From contig JALVXB010000013.1 in the NCBI GenBank assembly GCA_027023025.1, positions 1 through 44,856 of the forward strand: 44,856 nt of DNA. Direction: 5' to 3'. This document shows, one piece after another, positions 23,845 to 31,377 of this stretch (position 1 is the stretch's first letter; the number at the start of each line of letters is the position of its first letter). The DNA comes from Caldisericaceae bacterium (lineage in GTDB: Bacteria > Caldisericota > Caldisericia > Caldisericales > Caldisericaceae). A program made the translations under genes and the position numbers. A model generated the notes under the pieces. The model had not been told where the DNA came from, ran no database searches, and saw only the letters and a list, made by a program, of their open reading frames with translations.

Positions 23845-25156
23845 GTTCGTAGATTGCCTTTCCGTAAATCTTGGCAAGTTTTATAAGATGCTCAATGGAT
23901 ATAAACTCGTCTGGCTGGTGCTCTACCGCTTTCATCCCTGGGAACACAGGCCCAAAAGCAACGCCTTTGTCCATTGCGCGCGCGTATGTGCCGCCACCAA
24001 TTGCAAGAGTATATCCCTTTTCGCCAGTTGTTTCTTCGTACACTTTCAAAAGTTTCTGGACGACTTCTTCTTTCTCGTCAACGAAAAGCGGTTTTTGAGT
24101 GTGGGTATTGAGGACGGACAGCCCAAACTTTTGTGCAGTTTCCTCTATTCCTTTAATGATTCGCTCGTCACTATCAGTAATTGGATAGCGGATGTTAAAT
24201 GTAATTTCAGCACTATTTTCGTCTATTTTCATAATACCCAGGTTCACCGTGAGCTTTCCTGAAAGTTCGTCTTCGTTTGCTATGCCAAGGCCTTTTCCAT
24301 AGACATCGTTTCCGACAGCTTCGTTTACGAAGTCTATTACGCGCTTTACTTCGTCAGGAAGTTCTATACTTTCAAGGGCTTTGCAAAGAATTGCCACGGC
24401 ATTTTTCCCTTCCCACGGGTGTGCACCGTGAGCAGAAACGCCTTTTGCAATTAATTTATTTCCTTCAACTTCTACATCGCCAGAAATTGCACCGCTCATG
24501 TTTTTTAATTCCGCTTCTGCACGGTCAGGCACCATATTGGGCCTTTCACCGCCTCTCAGTTTTAGTGCATCGTTTTTTGCAGAAAACTTCCTTCCAACGG
24601 TAATATTTAAAATGCCTTTTTCTCTGTTAATTACGGGAAAGTTACCGTCCGGAGTAAAGCCAATCAGCGGGTCCTTTACCTTTTGCTTGAAGTATGTAAT
24701 ACCTTTCCATCCTGTTTCTTCGTTTGTCCCAAAAACAATGCGCACTCTTCTTTTAATGCTGAGCCCGCTCTCTTTCAATGCGTACAAGCCAAACAGTGCA
24801 GCAAGTATTGGGCCCTTATCGTCAATTGCGCCACGCCCGAATATTTTACCGTCCGCAATTTCTCCACCGTAAGGCAGGTGAGTCCATCCTTTACCCTCAG
24901 GCACTACATCAAGATGCCCTAAAATACTGATAACCTCACTTCCTTCTCCAAACTCTGCAAATCCTGCGTAGTTATCCAGATTTTTCACGGAAAACCCCAT
25001 TTCTTCCGCAGCAGCAAGCGCATATTCCAGAGCAAGTTTTACGCCTTCACCAAATGGCGCATTCTCAAACGGCGGCTCTTCAACGCTTCTTATCTTTAGT
25101 GCTTCCTGCACAAGCTCGATTAAGTCGTCTTTGTGCTGGTCAATAAACTTTTCCAT
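23834..25156 (-). CDS. M20-family dipeptidase (PepV-like)
   Basis: 440 residues. Zinc ligands are recognisable: ILGHLDVVPEG (His, Asp), GRGAIDDKGP (bridging Asp), FGTNEETGWKG (catalytic Glu-Glu), FTPDGNFPV, and a late His in FPGMKAVEHQPDEF. This series is the PepV/Xaa-His dipeptidase branch of M20. It should release amino acids from dipeptides in the cytoplasm, in line with a peptide-fermenting lifestyle and the secreted protease at 1-1982. The ATG at 25156 has GGAGG six bases upstream. Confidence 0.93.
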   Translation of the reverse strand: MEKFIDQHKDDLIELVQEALKIRSVEEPPFENAPFGEGVKLALEYALAAAEEMGFSVKNLDNYAGFAEFGEGSEVISILGHLDVVPEGKGWTHLPYGGEIADGKIFGRGAIDDKGPILAALFGLYALKESGLSIKRRVRIVFGTNEETGWKGITYFKQKVKDPLIGFTPDGNFPVINREKGILNITVGRKFSAKNDALKLRGGERPNMVPDRAEAELKNMSGAISGDVEVEGNKLIAKGVSAHGAHPWEGKNAVAILCKALESIELPDEVKRVIDFVNEAVGNDVYGKGLGIANEDELSGKLTVNLGIMKIDENSAEITFNIRYPITDSDERIIKGIEETAQKFGLSVLNTHTQKPLFVDEKEEVVQKLLKVYEETTGEKGYTLAIGGGTYARAMDKGVAFGPVFPGMKAVEHQPDEFISIEHLIKLAKIYGKAIYELAR

Positions 25157-25336
25157 TCTTCGCCTCCAATAAAAAGTATATTGCAAAACTTAATACAGTA
25201 TATTTACTTATCCGCTTTTGTAAACTTATCTGCCTCTCCGCAAAATTTACCACAAAAATACACTCCCCACAAATATCTATTTCCAAATATTGCAAATTTT
25301 AATCCACACTTATAATTTTATTTCACAAAATCGATA

Positions 25337-25364
25337 TTGAATAATACAATATTAGTGATAGAAT
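25337..25364 (+). promoter_or_regulatory. Promoter of the carboxyltransferase gene
   Basis: TTGAAT (25337-25342), 16-base spacer, TAGAAT (25359-25364). The start would be near 25371, leaving a 32-base leader that includes AAGGAGG. Confidence 0.6.
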
Positions 25365-25402
25365 GTTACCCGGAAGTTGATGCAAAAGTTAAGGAGGCAA
25401 AT

Positions 25403-26806
25403 ATGTCAAAAATAGGAATCACGGAGACAGTGTTGAGAGACGGCCAGCAATCGCTCATAGCAACGAGAATGAAAACAGAAGAAATGCTTCCAATATTAGG
25501 AACAGTCGACGCAGTAGGATACCACTCGATAGAAATGTGGGGTGGTGCAACATTCGACTCAGCGCTAAGGTATCTAAACGAAGACCCGTGGGAAAGGCTC
25601 CGCACAATCAGAAAACACATTAAGCATACTAAACTTCAAATGCTGCTCAGAGGGCAGAACCTGCTGGGATACAAACACTATCCTGACGATGTGGTGGAAG
25701 CATTTGTAGAAAAGTCAGTTGAAAACGGCATAGACATCATTCGCGTATTCGATGCATTGAACGATGTAAGAAATCTCGAAACGAGTATACGCGCAGCCAA
25801 AAAGGCAGGCGCACACATTCAGGGAGCAATCGTTTACACGATAAGCCCCGTGCACAACACGGAAACCTATCTGAAAACTGCGAAGGAGTTAAAAGACCTT
25901 GGTGTGGATTCTATATGTATAAAAGATATGGCAGGATTGCTTGCGCCAAGTATCGCATTTGACATCGTAAAACGCATAAAAGAAGAAACGCACCTGCCCG
26001 TCCAACTGCACAGCCACGAAACGACTGGACTTGCATCAATGAGTTACATTAAAGGAATTGAAGCAGGCGCAGATGTCGTTGACACGGCAATTTCTCCATT
26101 TGCGCTCGGCACTTCGCAGCCACCTACAGAAAGCATCGCTGCAGCGCTTCAGAATACAGAATTCGACAGTGGATTAAACCTGCACACTTTAAATAAAATA
26201 GCCCGATACTTTAAGCCAATAAGAGAAAAGTACATTAAAGAAGGCACATTAAATCCTGCACTGCTTACGGCAGATGTAAATGCGCTCGTATATCAAATTC
26301 CTGGCGGTATGCTATCAAACTTGCTTTCCCAGCTTAAACAGATGGGGAAAGCCGAACTGTTTGAAGAAGTATTAAATGAAGTTCCAAAAGTAAGGGCAGA
26401 CCTTGGGTACCCGCCGCTCGTAACACCAGCAAGCCAGATCGTAGGAACACAGGCAGTTTTAAATGTAATTAGCAAAAAGCGTTACGCCGTCGTTCCAGAA
26501 GAGGTAAAAGCTTTTGTGCGCGGAGAATACGGAAAAACTCCAGTTGAGATAAAAGACGAAATTAAGAAACTTATCCTTGGAAGTGAGCAACCTATTAAAA
26601 AAAGGCCTGCAGACAATTTAAAGCCTATGTTAAACGAAATAAAAGAAAAAGTAAAGGCGTACATTACTCAGGAAGAAGATGTTCTCACTTACGCACTATT
26701 CCCTGACATTGCAATGAAATTTTTCAAAGAAAGAAACACAGAGAAGTACAAAATCGACGAAAGTTTGATCGGAGAGGACAAAGGAATAATTTACTACCCC
26801 GTATAA
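25403..26806 (+). CDS. Biotin-dependent carboxyltransferase subunit (OadA/PycB/transcarboxylase 5S type)
   Basis: 467 residues. TIM-barrel carboxyltransferase: ITETVLRDGQQSLIATRM (metal and substrate Asp), IEMWGGATFDSALRYL, DIIRVFDALNDVRN, DSICIKDMAGLL (with the carbamylated Lys), LPVQLHSHETTGLA (His-x-His metal ligands) and DTAISPFALGTSQPPTE. The PYC/OADA conserved region follows to about residue 460, but no biotinyl domain (AMKM) is present, as in the 5S subunit of transcarboxylase. It interconverts oxaloacetate and pyruvate through carboxybiotin. No biotin carrier, biotin carboxylase or membrane decarboxylase gene is next to it. The ATG at 25403 follows AAGGAGG; earlier starts precede the expected mRNA. 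Confidence 0.9.
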   Translation: MSKIGITETVLRDGQQSLIATRMKTEEMLPILGTVDAVGYHSIEMWGGATFDSALRYLNEDPWERLRTIRKHIKHTKLQMLLRGQNLLGYKHYPDDVVEAFVEKSVENGIDIIRVFDALNDVRNLETSIRAAKKAGAHIQGAIVYTISPVHNTETYLKTAKELKDLGVDSICIKDMAGLLAPSIAFDIVKRIKEETHLPVQLHSHETTGLASMSYIKGIEAGADVVDTAISPFALGTSQPPTESIAAALQNTEFDSGLNLHTLNKIARYFKPIREKYIKEGTLNPALLTADVNALVYQIPGGMLSNLLSQLKQMGKAELFEEVLNEVPKVRADLGYPPLVTPASQIVGTQAVLNVISKKRYAVVPEEVKAFVRGEYGKTPVEIKDEIKKLILGSEQPIKKRPADNLKPMLNEIKEKVKAYITQEEDVLTYALFPDIAMKFFKERNTEKYKIDESLIGEDKGIIYYPV

Positions 26807-26824
26807 TGCAATCTAACAAAAAGC

Positions 26825-26850
26825 AACGGGAGAGCATCTGCTCTCCCGTT
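26825..26850. terminator. Bidirectional terminator
   Basis: AACGGGAGAGC, loop ATCT, GCTCTCCCGTT; an 11-bp perfect stem with TTTTG on plus and GCTTTTTG on minus. It separates the convergent carboxyltransferase and peroxiredoxin genes. Confidence 0.88.
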
Positions 26851-26877
26851 TTGTATCTTTAATGGAGGGTACTGCGG

Positions 26878-27522
26878 CTACGATAACTTCTTGTGGCAGA
26901 GCCACCAGTCAAAGCACTCTATTTCACCTTTCTTCTTTGATTCTTCTCTTTCCTTAATCGCCTTCGATGTACTTGCAGGCGGAACGATTACTCTATCACC
27001 AATAAGTTCGTTGTTGGGCCACTTGTGAGGCAGTGCAACTTTGTTTTTATCACTTACCTGCAGCGCTTTTAATGCACGCAAAATTTCGTCCCAGTCACGC
27101 CCGACTTCTGCAGGATAGTAAACAATCGCACGAATTGTGCCCTTCGGATCTACGATAAACACGGCGCGCGCAGTTGCAGAGCCACCACTTGGAATCATAC
27201 CCAACTTCTCTGCAAGCATACCCCTATCGTCTGCAATAAACGGGAATTCAATTTCTACACCAAGATTATCCTTAATCCATTCTGCCCACTTTAAGTGAGA
27301 AAATACCTGGTCAATACTCAAACCAATCACTTCTGCACCAAGTTCCTTGAACTGTTTAAGCCTGATCTGCATGCCGTAAAACTCCGTCGTACAAACTGGC
27401 GTAAAGTCTGCAGGATGTGAAAATAACACAAACCACTTACCTTTAAACTCTTCGGGCAATTTCATCTTACCGTGTGTCGTCATTACTTCTACTTCTGGAA
27501 ATTTTTCTCCAATTGCAATCAT
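26878..27522 (-). CDS. Peroxiredoxin, Prx6/archaeal type
   Basis: 214 residues. The peroxidatic cysteine is Cys44 in [13 protein letters not shown]; the family's long C-terminal arm ends [10 protein letters not shown] with Cys203 and Cys209, as in the decameric peroxiredoxins of hyperthermophilic archaea. It reduces hydrogen peroxide and organic peroxides. AGGAGGTG precedes ATG. The electron donor is not adjacent; the lipoamide-linked cluster at 40402-42866 or a thioredoxin are options. Confidence 0.95.
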   Translation of the reverse strand: MIAIGEKFPEVEVMTTHGKMKLPEEFKGKWFVLFSHPADFTPVCTTEFYGMQIRLKQFKELGAEVIGLSIDQVFSHLKWAEWIKDNLGVEIEFPFIADDRGMLAEKLGMIPSGGSATARAVFIVDPKGTIRAIVYYPAEVGRDWDEILRALKALQVSDKNKVALPHKWPNNELIGDRVIVPPASTSKAIKEREESKKKGEIECFDWWLCHKKLS

Positions 27523-27552
27523 ACCTACACCTCCTGTTATTTATTTTTTATA

Positions 27553-27580
27553 ATTATAATGATTTTTAATTATAATGCAA
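27553..27580 (-). promoter_or_regulatory. Promoter of the peroxiredoxin gene
   Basis: On minus: TTGCAT (27580-27575), 16-base spacer, TATAAT (27558-27553). A second TATAAT lies inside the spacer. The leader would be about 24 bases with a Shine-Dalgarno site. Confidence 0.65.
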
Positions 27581-27719
27581 TAGTTTTTCATTAGGATTTC
27601 AAAACTTTTTTTATAAATTGTTTACGATGCCTCTAAAAATCAAGTTTCTGAGTTTCCTAAAAATTTGAGAATGTTTTTCATTTAAAAATTTTTGTATATA
27701 ATAAAGTTAACAAAGGAGG

Positions 27720-27753
27720 ATGCCGGAGTGGACAAAACTGCCCCGGCATTTTT
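27720..27753 (+). terminator. Hairpin with T-run directly after a promoter-like box and Shine-Dalgarno-like site
   Basis: ATGCCGG (27720-27726) pairs with CCGGCAT (27743-27749), followed by five T. An inner AGT/ACT pairing is possible. No gene ends upstream, and TATAAT is only 17 bases before it, so this may be an attenuator or the end of a very short RNA. Confidence 0.5.
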
Positions 27754-27852
27754 CCGTTGGGTTTTAATTTTTCAAGATAATGTTCAATACCATTCTGAAG
27801 AATCTCTGCCTGAACAATTATGCCTCTTATTAAACAACGGCAAAATTACTCT

Positions 27853-28178
27853 CAATAAACCCTGTATTTATCAGCCTTCGTTTCAAAATCGCTAATTTAA
27901 GGCCCATAGACGCAAATCTTGAGAAAAATCGGGTAATTATACCTGCAAAACGCGTTAAACGGCCTTATTTTAGGGCATAAGAAAATTGCAATAAAGCCTG
28001 TGTTTATCAGCATTTCTCAAAAATTGCCCTGAAATTTTCAATTTGAATAAAATTAGCAAAAATAGAAACCCGCATAAATAGAGGCTTCTTTGGGTGTCAA
28101 AAATGGGTAAAATCTGGCCGAAAAGCGAAAAATTGTTCGTATATGCTCAAAATGGCAACAAAGCCAGCATTTATAAAA
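27853..28178 (+). repeat. Three degenerate copies of a 23-base motif
   Basis: Copies at 27853-27875, 27989-28011 and 28156-28178. The first two agree at 21 of 23 positions (CAATAAA-CCTGT-TTTATCAGC); the third agrees with the second at about 16 of 23. Spacing is 136 and 167 bases. They look like old duplications in the gap rather than a CRISPR array. Confidence 0.5.
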
Positions 28179-28757
28179 GTTATAAGCAATTTCTCCTGTA
28201 ACTTTGCCGTAATACAAAAACACAAAGTAAAAATGGAAACGATAACAGAAAATAAACCTTTAAATTACATCTCTTTGAAAACCTGAATTTTTATGAACAC
28301 AGTTGGTGCTTTTCGCATCAGGCAAACACAAGTCCAATTAACCTCTCATAATTAGCAGTAATATAGAAAAAAGTAATTTAAATACAAAGTGCAAAAGTAT
28401 TTATCCAAAAACAAAAATTGTGACCGAATACAAATATTAATTATCAGCGTTCAGAATTTTACAGTTTAAAGTAACAAGCAAAATAAAAATACTCGTTAAT
28501 TGCCAAAGAACAATCACTTGAAATTTAAGTTCGATTTTACTCGTAATAAAACAAACCAATTTTTCAAAAATTTGAAATGTCTCGCTTACACCCCGTTTAA
28601 AAATTTCTACCCAGCATTACTTTCAACACGCACAGATGCTAAATATAAAAAAATCTAAAACACATACATCTCTTCAATATAAAAAACTACATAGGGAAAA
28701 TTAAGCGGCACAAACGAAAATCGCTTTTTAAAAAATTTACACTTAAAAGTATATTTA

Positions 28758-28850
28758 AAACAAAAAGCGAAAGGTCTTTGCCTTTCGCTTCCCTTTAAAT
28801 GATCAGAGACAATGTTTTCCCCAAAAAACATTCCCCTTGAAAACATTGAC
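28758..28850 (-). ncRNA. Candidate small RNA of about 90 bases, unknown class
   Basis: A perfect consensus promoter directs minus-strand transcription from about 28850. The RNA would contain a 10-bp stem CAATGTTTTC (28848-28839) / GAAAACATTG (28819-28810). The internal loop holds a second AATGTTTT (28832-28825) that can pair with the same right arm to give an alternative 8-bp hairpin. It ends in an intrinsic terminator at 28790-28765. No gene follows in the same direction before the peroxiredoxin, more than 1.2 kb on, so it stands alone. A reading frame from ATG at 28846 has no stop before the terminator, so it is unlikely to be an mRNA. I do not recognise it as a known riboswitch or 6S, SRP, RNase P or tmRNA. 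Confidence 0.6.
28765..28790 (-). terminator. Terminator of the candidate small RNA
   Basis: On minus: AAGCGAAAGG, loop CAAAGA, CCTTTCGCTT, then TTTGTTTT. A 10-bp perfect stem. Confidence 0.88.
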
Positions 28851-28855
28851 ACATT

Positions 28856-28884
28856 ATTATAACAAACTAAATTCACTTTGTCAA
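28856..28884 (-). promoter_or_regulatory. Perfect consensus promoter of the candidate small RNA
   Basis: On minus: TTGACA (28884-28879), exactly 17 bases, TATAAT (28861-28856). It is the only promoter I found here with both boxes perfect and optimal spacing, which suggests strong transcription. Confidence 0.8.
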
Positions 28885-28923
28885 ATTGATAATTCACAAC
28901 GGTAGGTAAACACAAGCAAAAAA

Positions 28924-28941
28924 CGGGCGCAAAAGCGCCCG
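28924..28941 (-). terminator. Terminator of the Mrp/Nuo-like operon
   Basis: On minus: CGGGCGC, loop TTTT, GCGCCCG, then TTTTTTG, 42 bases after the stop of the last gene. Confidence 0.88.
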
Positions 28942-28982
28942 CAAAATTTTACAGCCAAACAGTTTAAAGCTACTTCGGCAAA

Positions 28983-29543
28983 TTAATACGCCTTCTGGAA
29001 AATTCCGCTGATAATCGCACCGCCTGTTTCCGTAAGCAAACCGTAAACTGAAAGGTGCTGCTTTGTTTCCTTTTCCACACTCAGGATCTTTTCGAACTTT
29101 CCTTCGGGGTTGTCCACTTCTTTTCCGGTTTTCACGAATACGAGGTCGCCTGCTTTGAGATTATCTGCACGCACGAGCACTTCTTCTTCGTCTCGCAAAA
29201 CGGGAATCTGGTGGCTTGCACTTACGACGGTCTTTTTTCCTGATTCTGTTTTCACGACAAAAAGCGGCTCGTAAACTCTGCGCCTTATGATGTTCTGCAC
29301 CTTTACAAAGCCTGTTTTTCCCAAAACTTCCATAGGTTTTTCTTTAGGAATGTCTTTCAGCCAGATGTCTTCTTCTTTTGCAACGAGGCGTTCTGCAGGA
29401 TCGGCAAGCGTGAACATATTCCTGATCGTAAACACGCCTACTTTTCCGTCAAACTTAAGCACTACCGTTTCATTTTCGGAAAACCCATTATAGAAACGGT
29501 CCATTACAGGTTCCTGGAAGTAAATTTTATCTTTCAAGTTCAT
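28983..29543 (-). CDS. Stand-alone Hint-fold (hedgehog/intein-like) protein lacking the catalytic Cys
   Basis: 186 residues. The order of Hint motifs is visible: block A-like SENETVVLKFDGKVGVFTI (about 22-40), then EPLFVVKTESGKKTVVSASH (the block B region, with SASH for the usual TxxH), IPVLR, LVRADNLKAGDLVFVK (the A-x-x-L-x-x-GD motif) and a C-terminal SVYGLLTETGGAIISGI resembling the final Hint strand. The position of the splicing or cleaving Cys/Ser before block A holds Phe, and there is no terminal His-Asn. It should therefore not splice and may be a structural or binding module. It overlaps the NuoI-GltD-like gene by ATGA and is the last gene of the respiratory operon, so a role in assembling that complex is inferred. 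Confidence 0.7.
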   Translation of the reverse strand: MNLKDKIYFQEPVMDRFYNGFSENETVVLKFDGKVGVFTIRNMFTLADPAERLVAKEEDIWLKDIPKEKPMEVLGKTGFVKVQNIIRRRVYEPLFVVKTESGKKTVVSASHQIPVLRDEEEVLVRADNLKAGDLVFVKTGKEVDNPEGKFEKILSVEKETKQHLSVYGLLTETGGAIISGIFQKAY

Positions 29544-31369
29544 TTTTCCCTCCTGCTTTTTTCCTGCAAGTATCTGTCAATACCAATCGCAGCCCTGTGT
29601 CCGTTTGCTATTGCAGAAATTGCGTTGCCCTTCGAAGTAGGCACGAGATCTCCGCCAGCAAATACTCCAGGAATGGTTGTTTCACCGTATTCGTCGACCT
29701 GAACTCTACGCCTTGGAGTGAACTTCAGTTTCTCAAATATCTCTTTCGGTATAAACGAGAAGTCGTACATCTGTCCGACGGCTTCAATGATAAATTCTCC
29801 TTCCAGTACTTTCACCTGATCCTCAAAGAATGTCGGATGGAATCTGTGGTTTTCGTCAAATACCGACTTAACCTTCACGACTTCAAGGCCTTTGATTTTA
29901 CCGTTCTCGTCAAAGATTACCTGCTTGGGACCCCATCCCGGGTTAAAGATTACGCCTTCTTCAAGTGCACCTTCTATTTCTTCCTTTGATGCCGGCATAA
30001 TGTCCCAATCTTCAAGACTCACCGTTTGCACCATCGTATCAACGCCACCGTACGAAATGTGCTGAAGCCTTACGACCGTCCTTGCAACATCCATTGCCAC
30101 ATTTCCGCCTCCGATAACGATAACGCGTTTCGCAATGTTTCTGCGGCCTTCCACTTTTACCTGTCTAAGGAAGTCAATTGCCTGGATAACATCAGGGTGT
30201 TCCTCACCCTTCAGGTGGATTGATCTTCCGTAGGAAAGCCCTATTCCCAGGTAAACCGCATCGTAATCTTTCAGCAGGTCTTCAAACTTCACATCCTTTC
30301 CAACTTCTGTGTTCAGTTTAATTTCTACGCCCATAGACTTAATGTGGTTAATTTCCTTGTCCAATTCGTATATAGGTAACCTGTAAAGAGGAATACCCAG
30401 ACCAAGTGCTCCACCTGCACGCGGCCGTTTTTCAAATATCGTCACAGAATGCCCCATCGTTGCAAGGTAGTATGCAGCAGAAAGTCCGCTTGGGCCTGAG
30501 CCAATAATTGCAACTTTCTTTCCCGTAGGTGGCATTTTTTCGACTTCAACATCTTTATAGGTTTCCAACTGGTCTGTTGCAAAACGCTTCAGCCACATAA
30601 TTTGCAGAGCGTCTCCACGGTAGTTATACACGCAGTCGTCCTGGCAATTATGCGTACAGATCCTTCCACAGATACCCGGAAGTGCGTTATCTTCAAGCAT
30701 GTACTTTACTGAAAGTTTATTGTCACCGTCAAAAATTGCCTGTATGTATTCAGGAATTTTCATGTGAGCAGGACAGCCCTGCATACAAACACCGCAACCA
30801 AGACAACGCATTGCTTCTTTCCTCGCCTGCTCTTCGTTAAATCCGAGAATAATTTCTTCAAATGTCTTTTTACGGACGTCTGGTTCAAGTTCTGGCATTT
30901 CGACTTTTTCAAGCATAAGCGGCGTAATTTCGTCCGTCTGGGTAAACCCTGGCTCCCTATTCTGTTCTTTTGCGGGAATCCACACAAACGCATCTCCGTC
31001 CGTAGATGTGTAAATTAAGTCCTTTGAAAGTTGCAGAGAACCAGTCGGGCAAACTTCAACGCACAGTCCGCAATAAGAGCAGCGTCCGTAATCGATCTGG
31101 GGCCTTAACGGATTGGTGCCCTCTTTTACTTCCACTGGGTGTATAGGAGAAGGATCCACCATCGTAATTGCAGCACACGGGCATATATCTCTGCAGTTTC
31201 CGCATCCAATACACTTGTCAATGTCGTTTATGTGAAAACCTCTGTAACGCTCTGGAACGGGTTTTTCTTCCTTTGGGTACTGTAAAGTGTGCGGCTTTTT
31301 GAAAAGATACTTTACAGATGAAAGAGGTTTTAACAAACTGCCGTTTTCGTATTCTTTTTTATCCATCAT
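29540..31369 (-). CDS. Fusion: NuoI-like ferredoxin domain plus GltD/NfnB-like NAD(P)H oxidoreductase
   Basis: 609 residues. Residues 1-115 are NuoI/MbhN-like with two [4Fe-4S] motifs (Cys53, 56, 59, 63 and Cys97, 100, 103, 107). Residues from about 165 are the glutamate synthase small subunit/Nfn large subunit type: Cys189, 192, 195, 199 and Cys234, 238, 242, 246 for further clusters, FAD motif VAIIGSGPSGLSAAYYLA, NAD(P) motif VIVIGGGNVAMDVART, and a C-terminal GVFAGGDLV. The fusion would carry electrons between NAD(P)H flavin and the NuoB-like cluster. Two ATGs at 31369 and 31366 are both possible; AAGGGGT fits the second slightly better. Confidence 0.92.
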   Translation of the reverse strand: MMDKKEYENGSLLKPLSSVKYLFKKPHTLQYPKEEKPVPERYRGFHINDIDKCIGCGNCRDICPCAAITMVDPSPIHPVEVKEGTNPLRPQIDYGRCSYCGLCVEVCPTGSLQLSKDLIYTSTDGDAFVWIPAKEQNREPGFTQTDEITPLMLEKVEMPELEPDVRKKTFEEIILGFNEEQARKEAMRCLGCGVCMQGCPAHMKIPEYIQAIFDGDNKLSVKYMLEDNALPGICGRICTHNCQDDCVYNYRGDALQIMWLKRFATDQLETYKDVEVEKMPPTGKKVAIIGSGPSGLSAAYYLATMGHSVTIFEKRPRAGGALGLGIPLYRLPIYELDKEINHIKSMGVEIKLNTEVGKDVKFEDLLKDYDAVYLGIGLSYGRSIHLKGEEHPDVIQAIDFLRQVKVEGRRNIAKRVIVIGGGNVAMDVARTVVRLQHISYGGVDTMVQTVSLEDWDIMPASKEEIEGALEEGVIFNPGWGPKQVIFDENGKIKGLEVVKVKSVFDENHRFHPTFFEDQVKVLEGEFIIEAVGQMYDFSFIPKEIFEKLKFTPRRRVQVDEYGETTIPGVFAGGDLVPTSKGNAISAIANGHRAAIGIDRYLQEKSRREK

Positions 31370-31377
31370 CTCACCCC

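Larger units (their letters stand above)
27581..28757. other. Gene-poor AT-rich gap
   Basis: I see no gene I can support in this 1.2 kb. It holds TATAAT at 27697-27702 on plus followed by AAAGGAGG and a hairpin (next entry), a set of degenerate repeats (27853-28178), and otherwise AT-rich sequence with stops in all frames. A possible 55-codon frame starts at GTG 27728 with a good ribosome-binding site eight bases upstream, but it runs through the hairpin and has no recognisable product. It could be decayed DNA or non-coding control sequence. Confidence 0.6.

Noticed and set aside
27853-28178. CRISPR array
   Set aside because: Only three diverged units, spacing above 130 bases, no cas genes in the window.
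28655-28915. 86-residue minus-strand reading frame
   Set aside because: It contains the small-RNA promoter and terminator, has no ribosome-binding site and no recognisable product.
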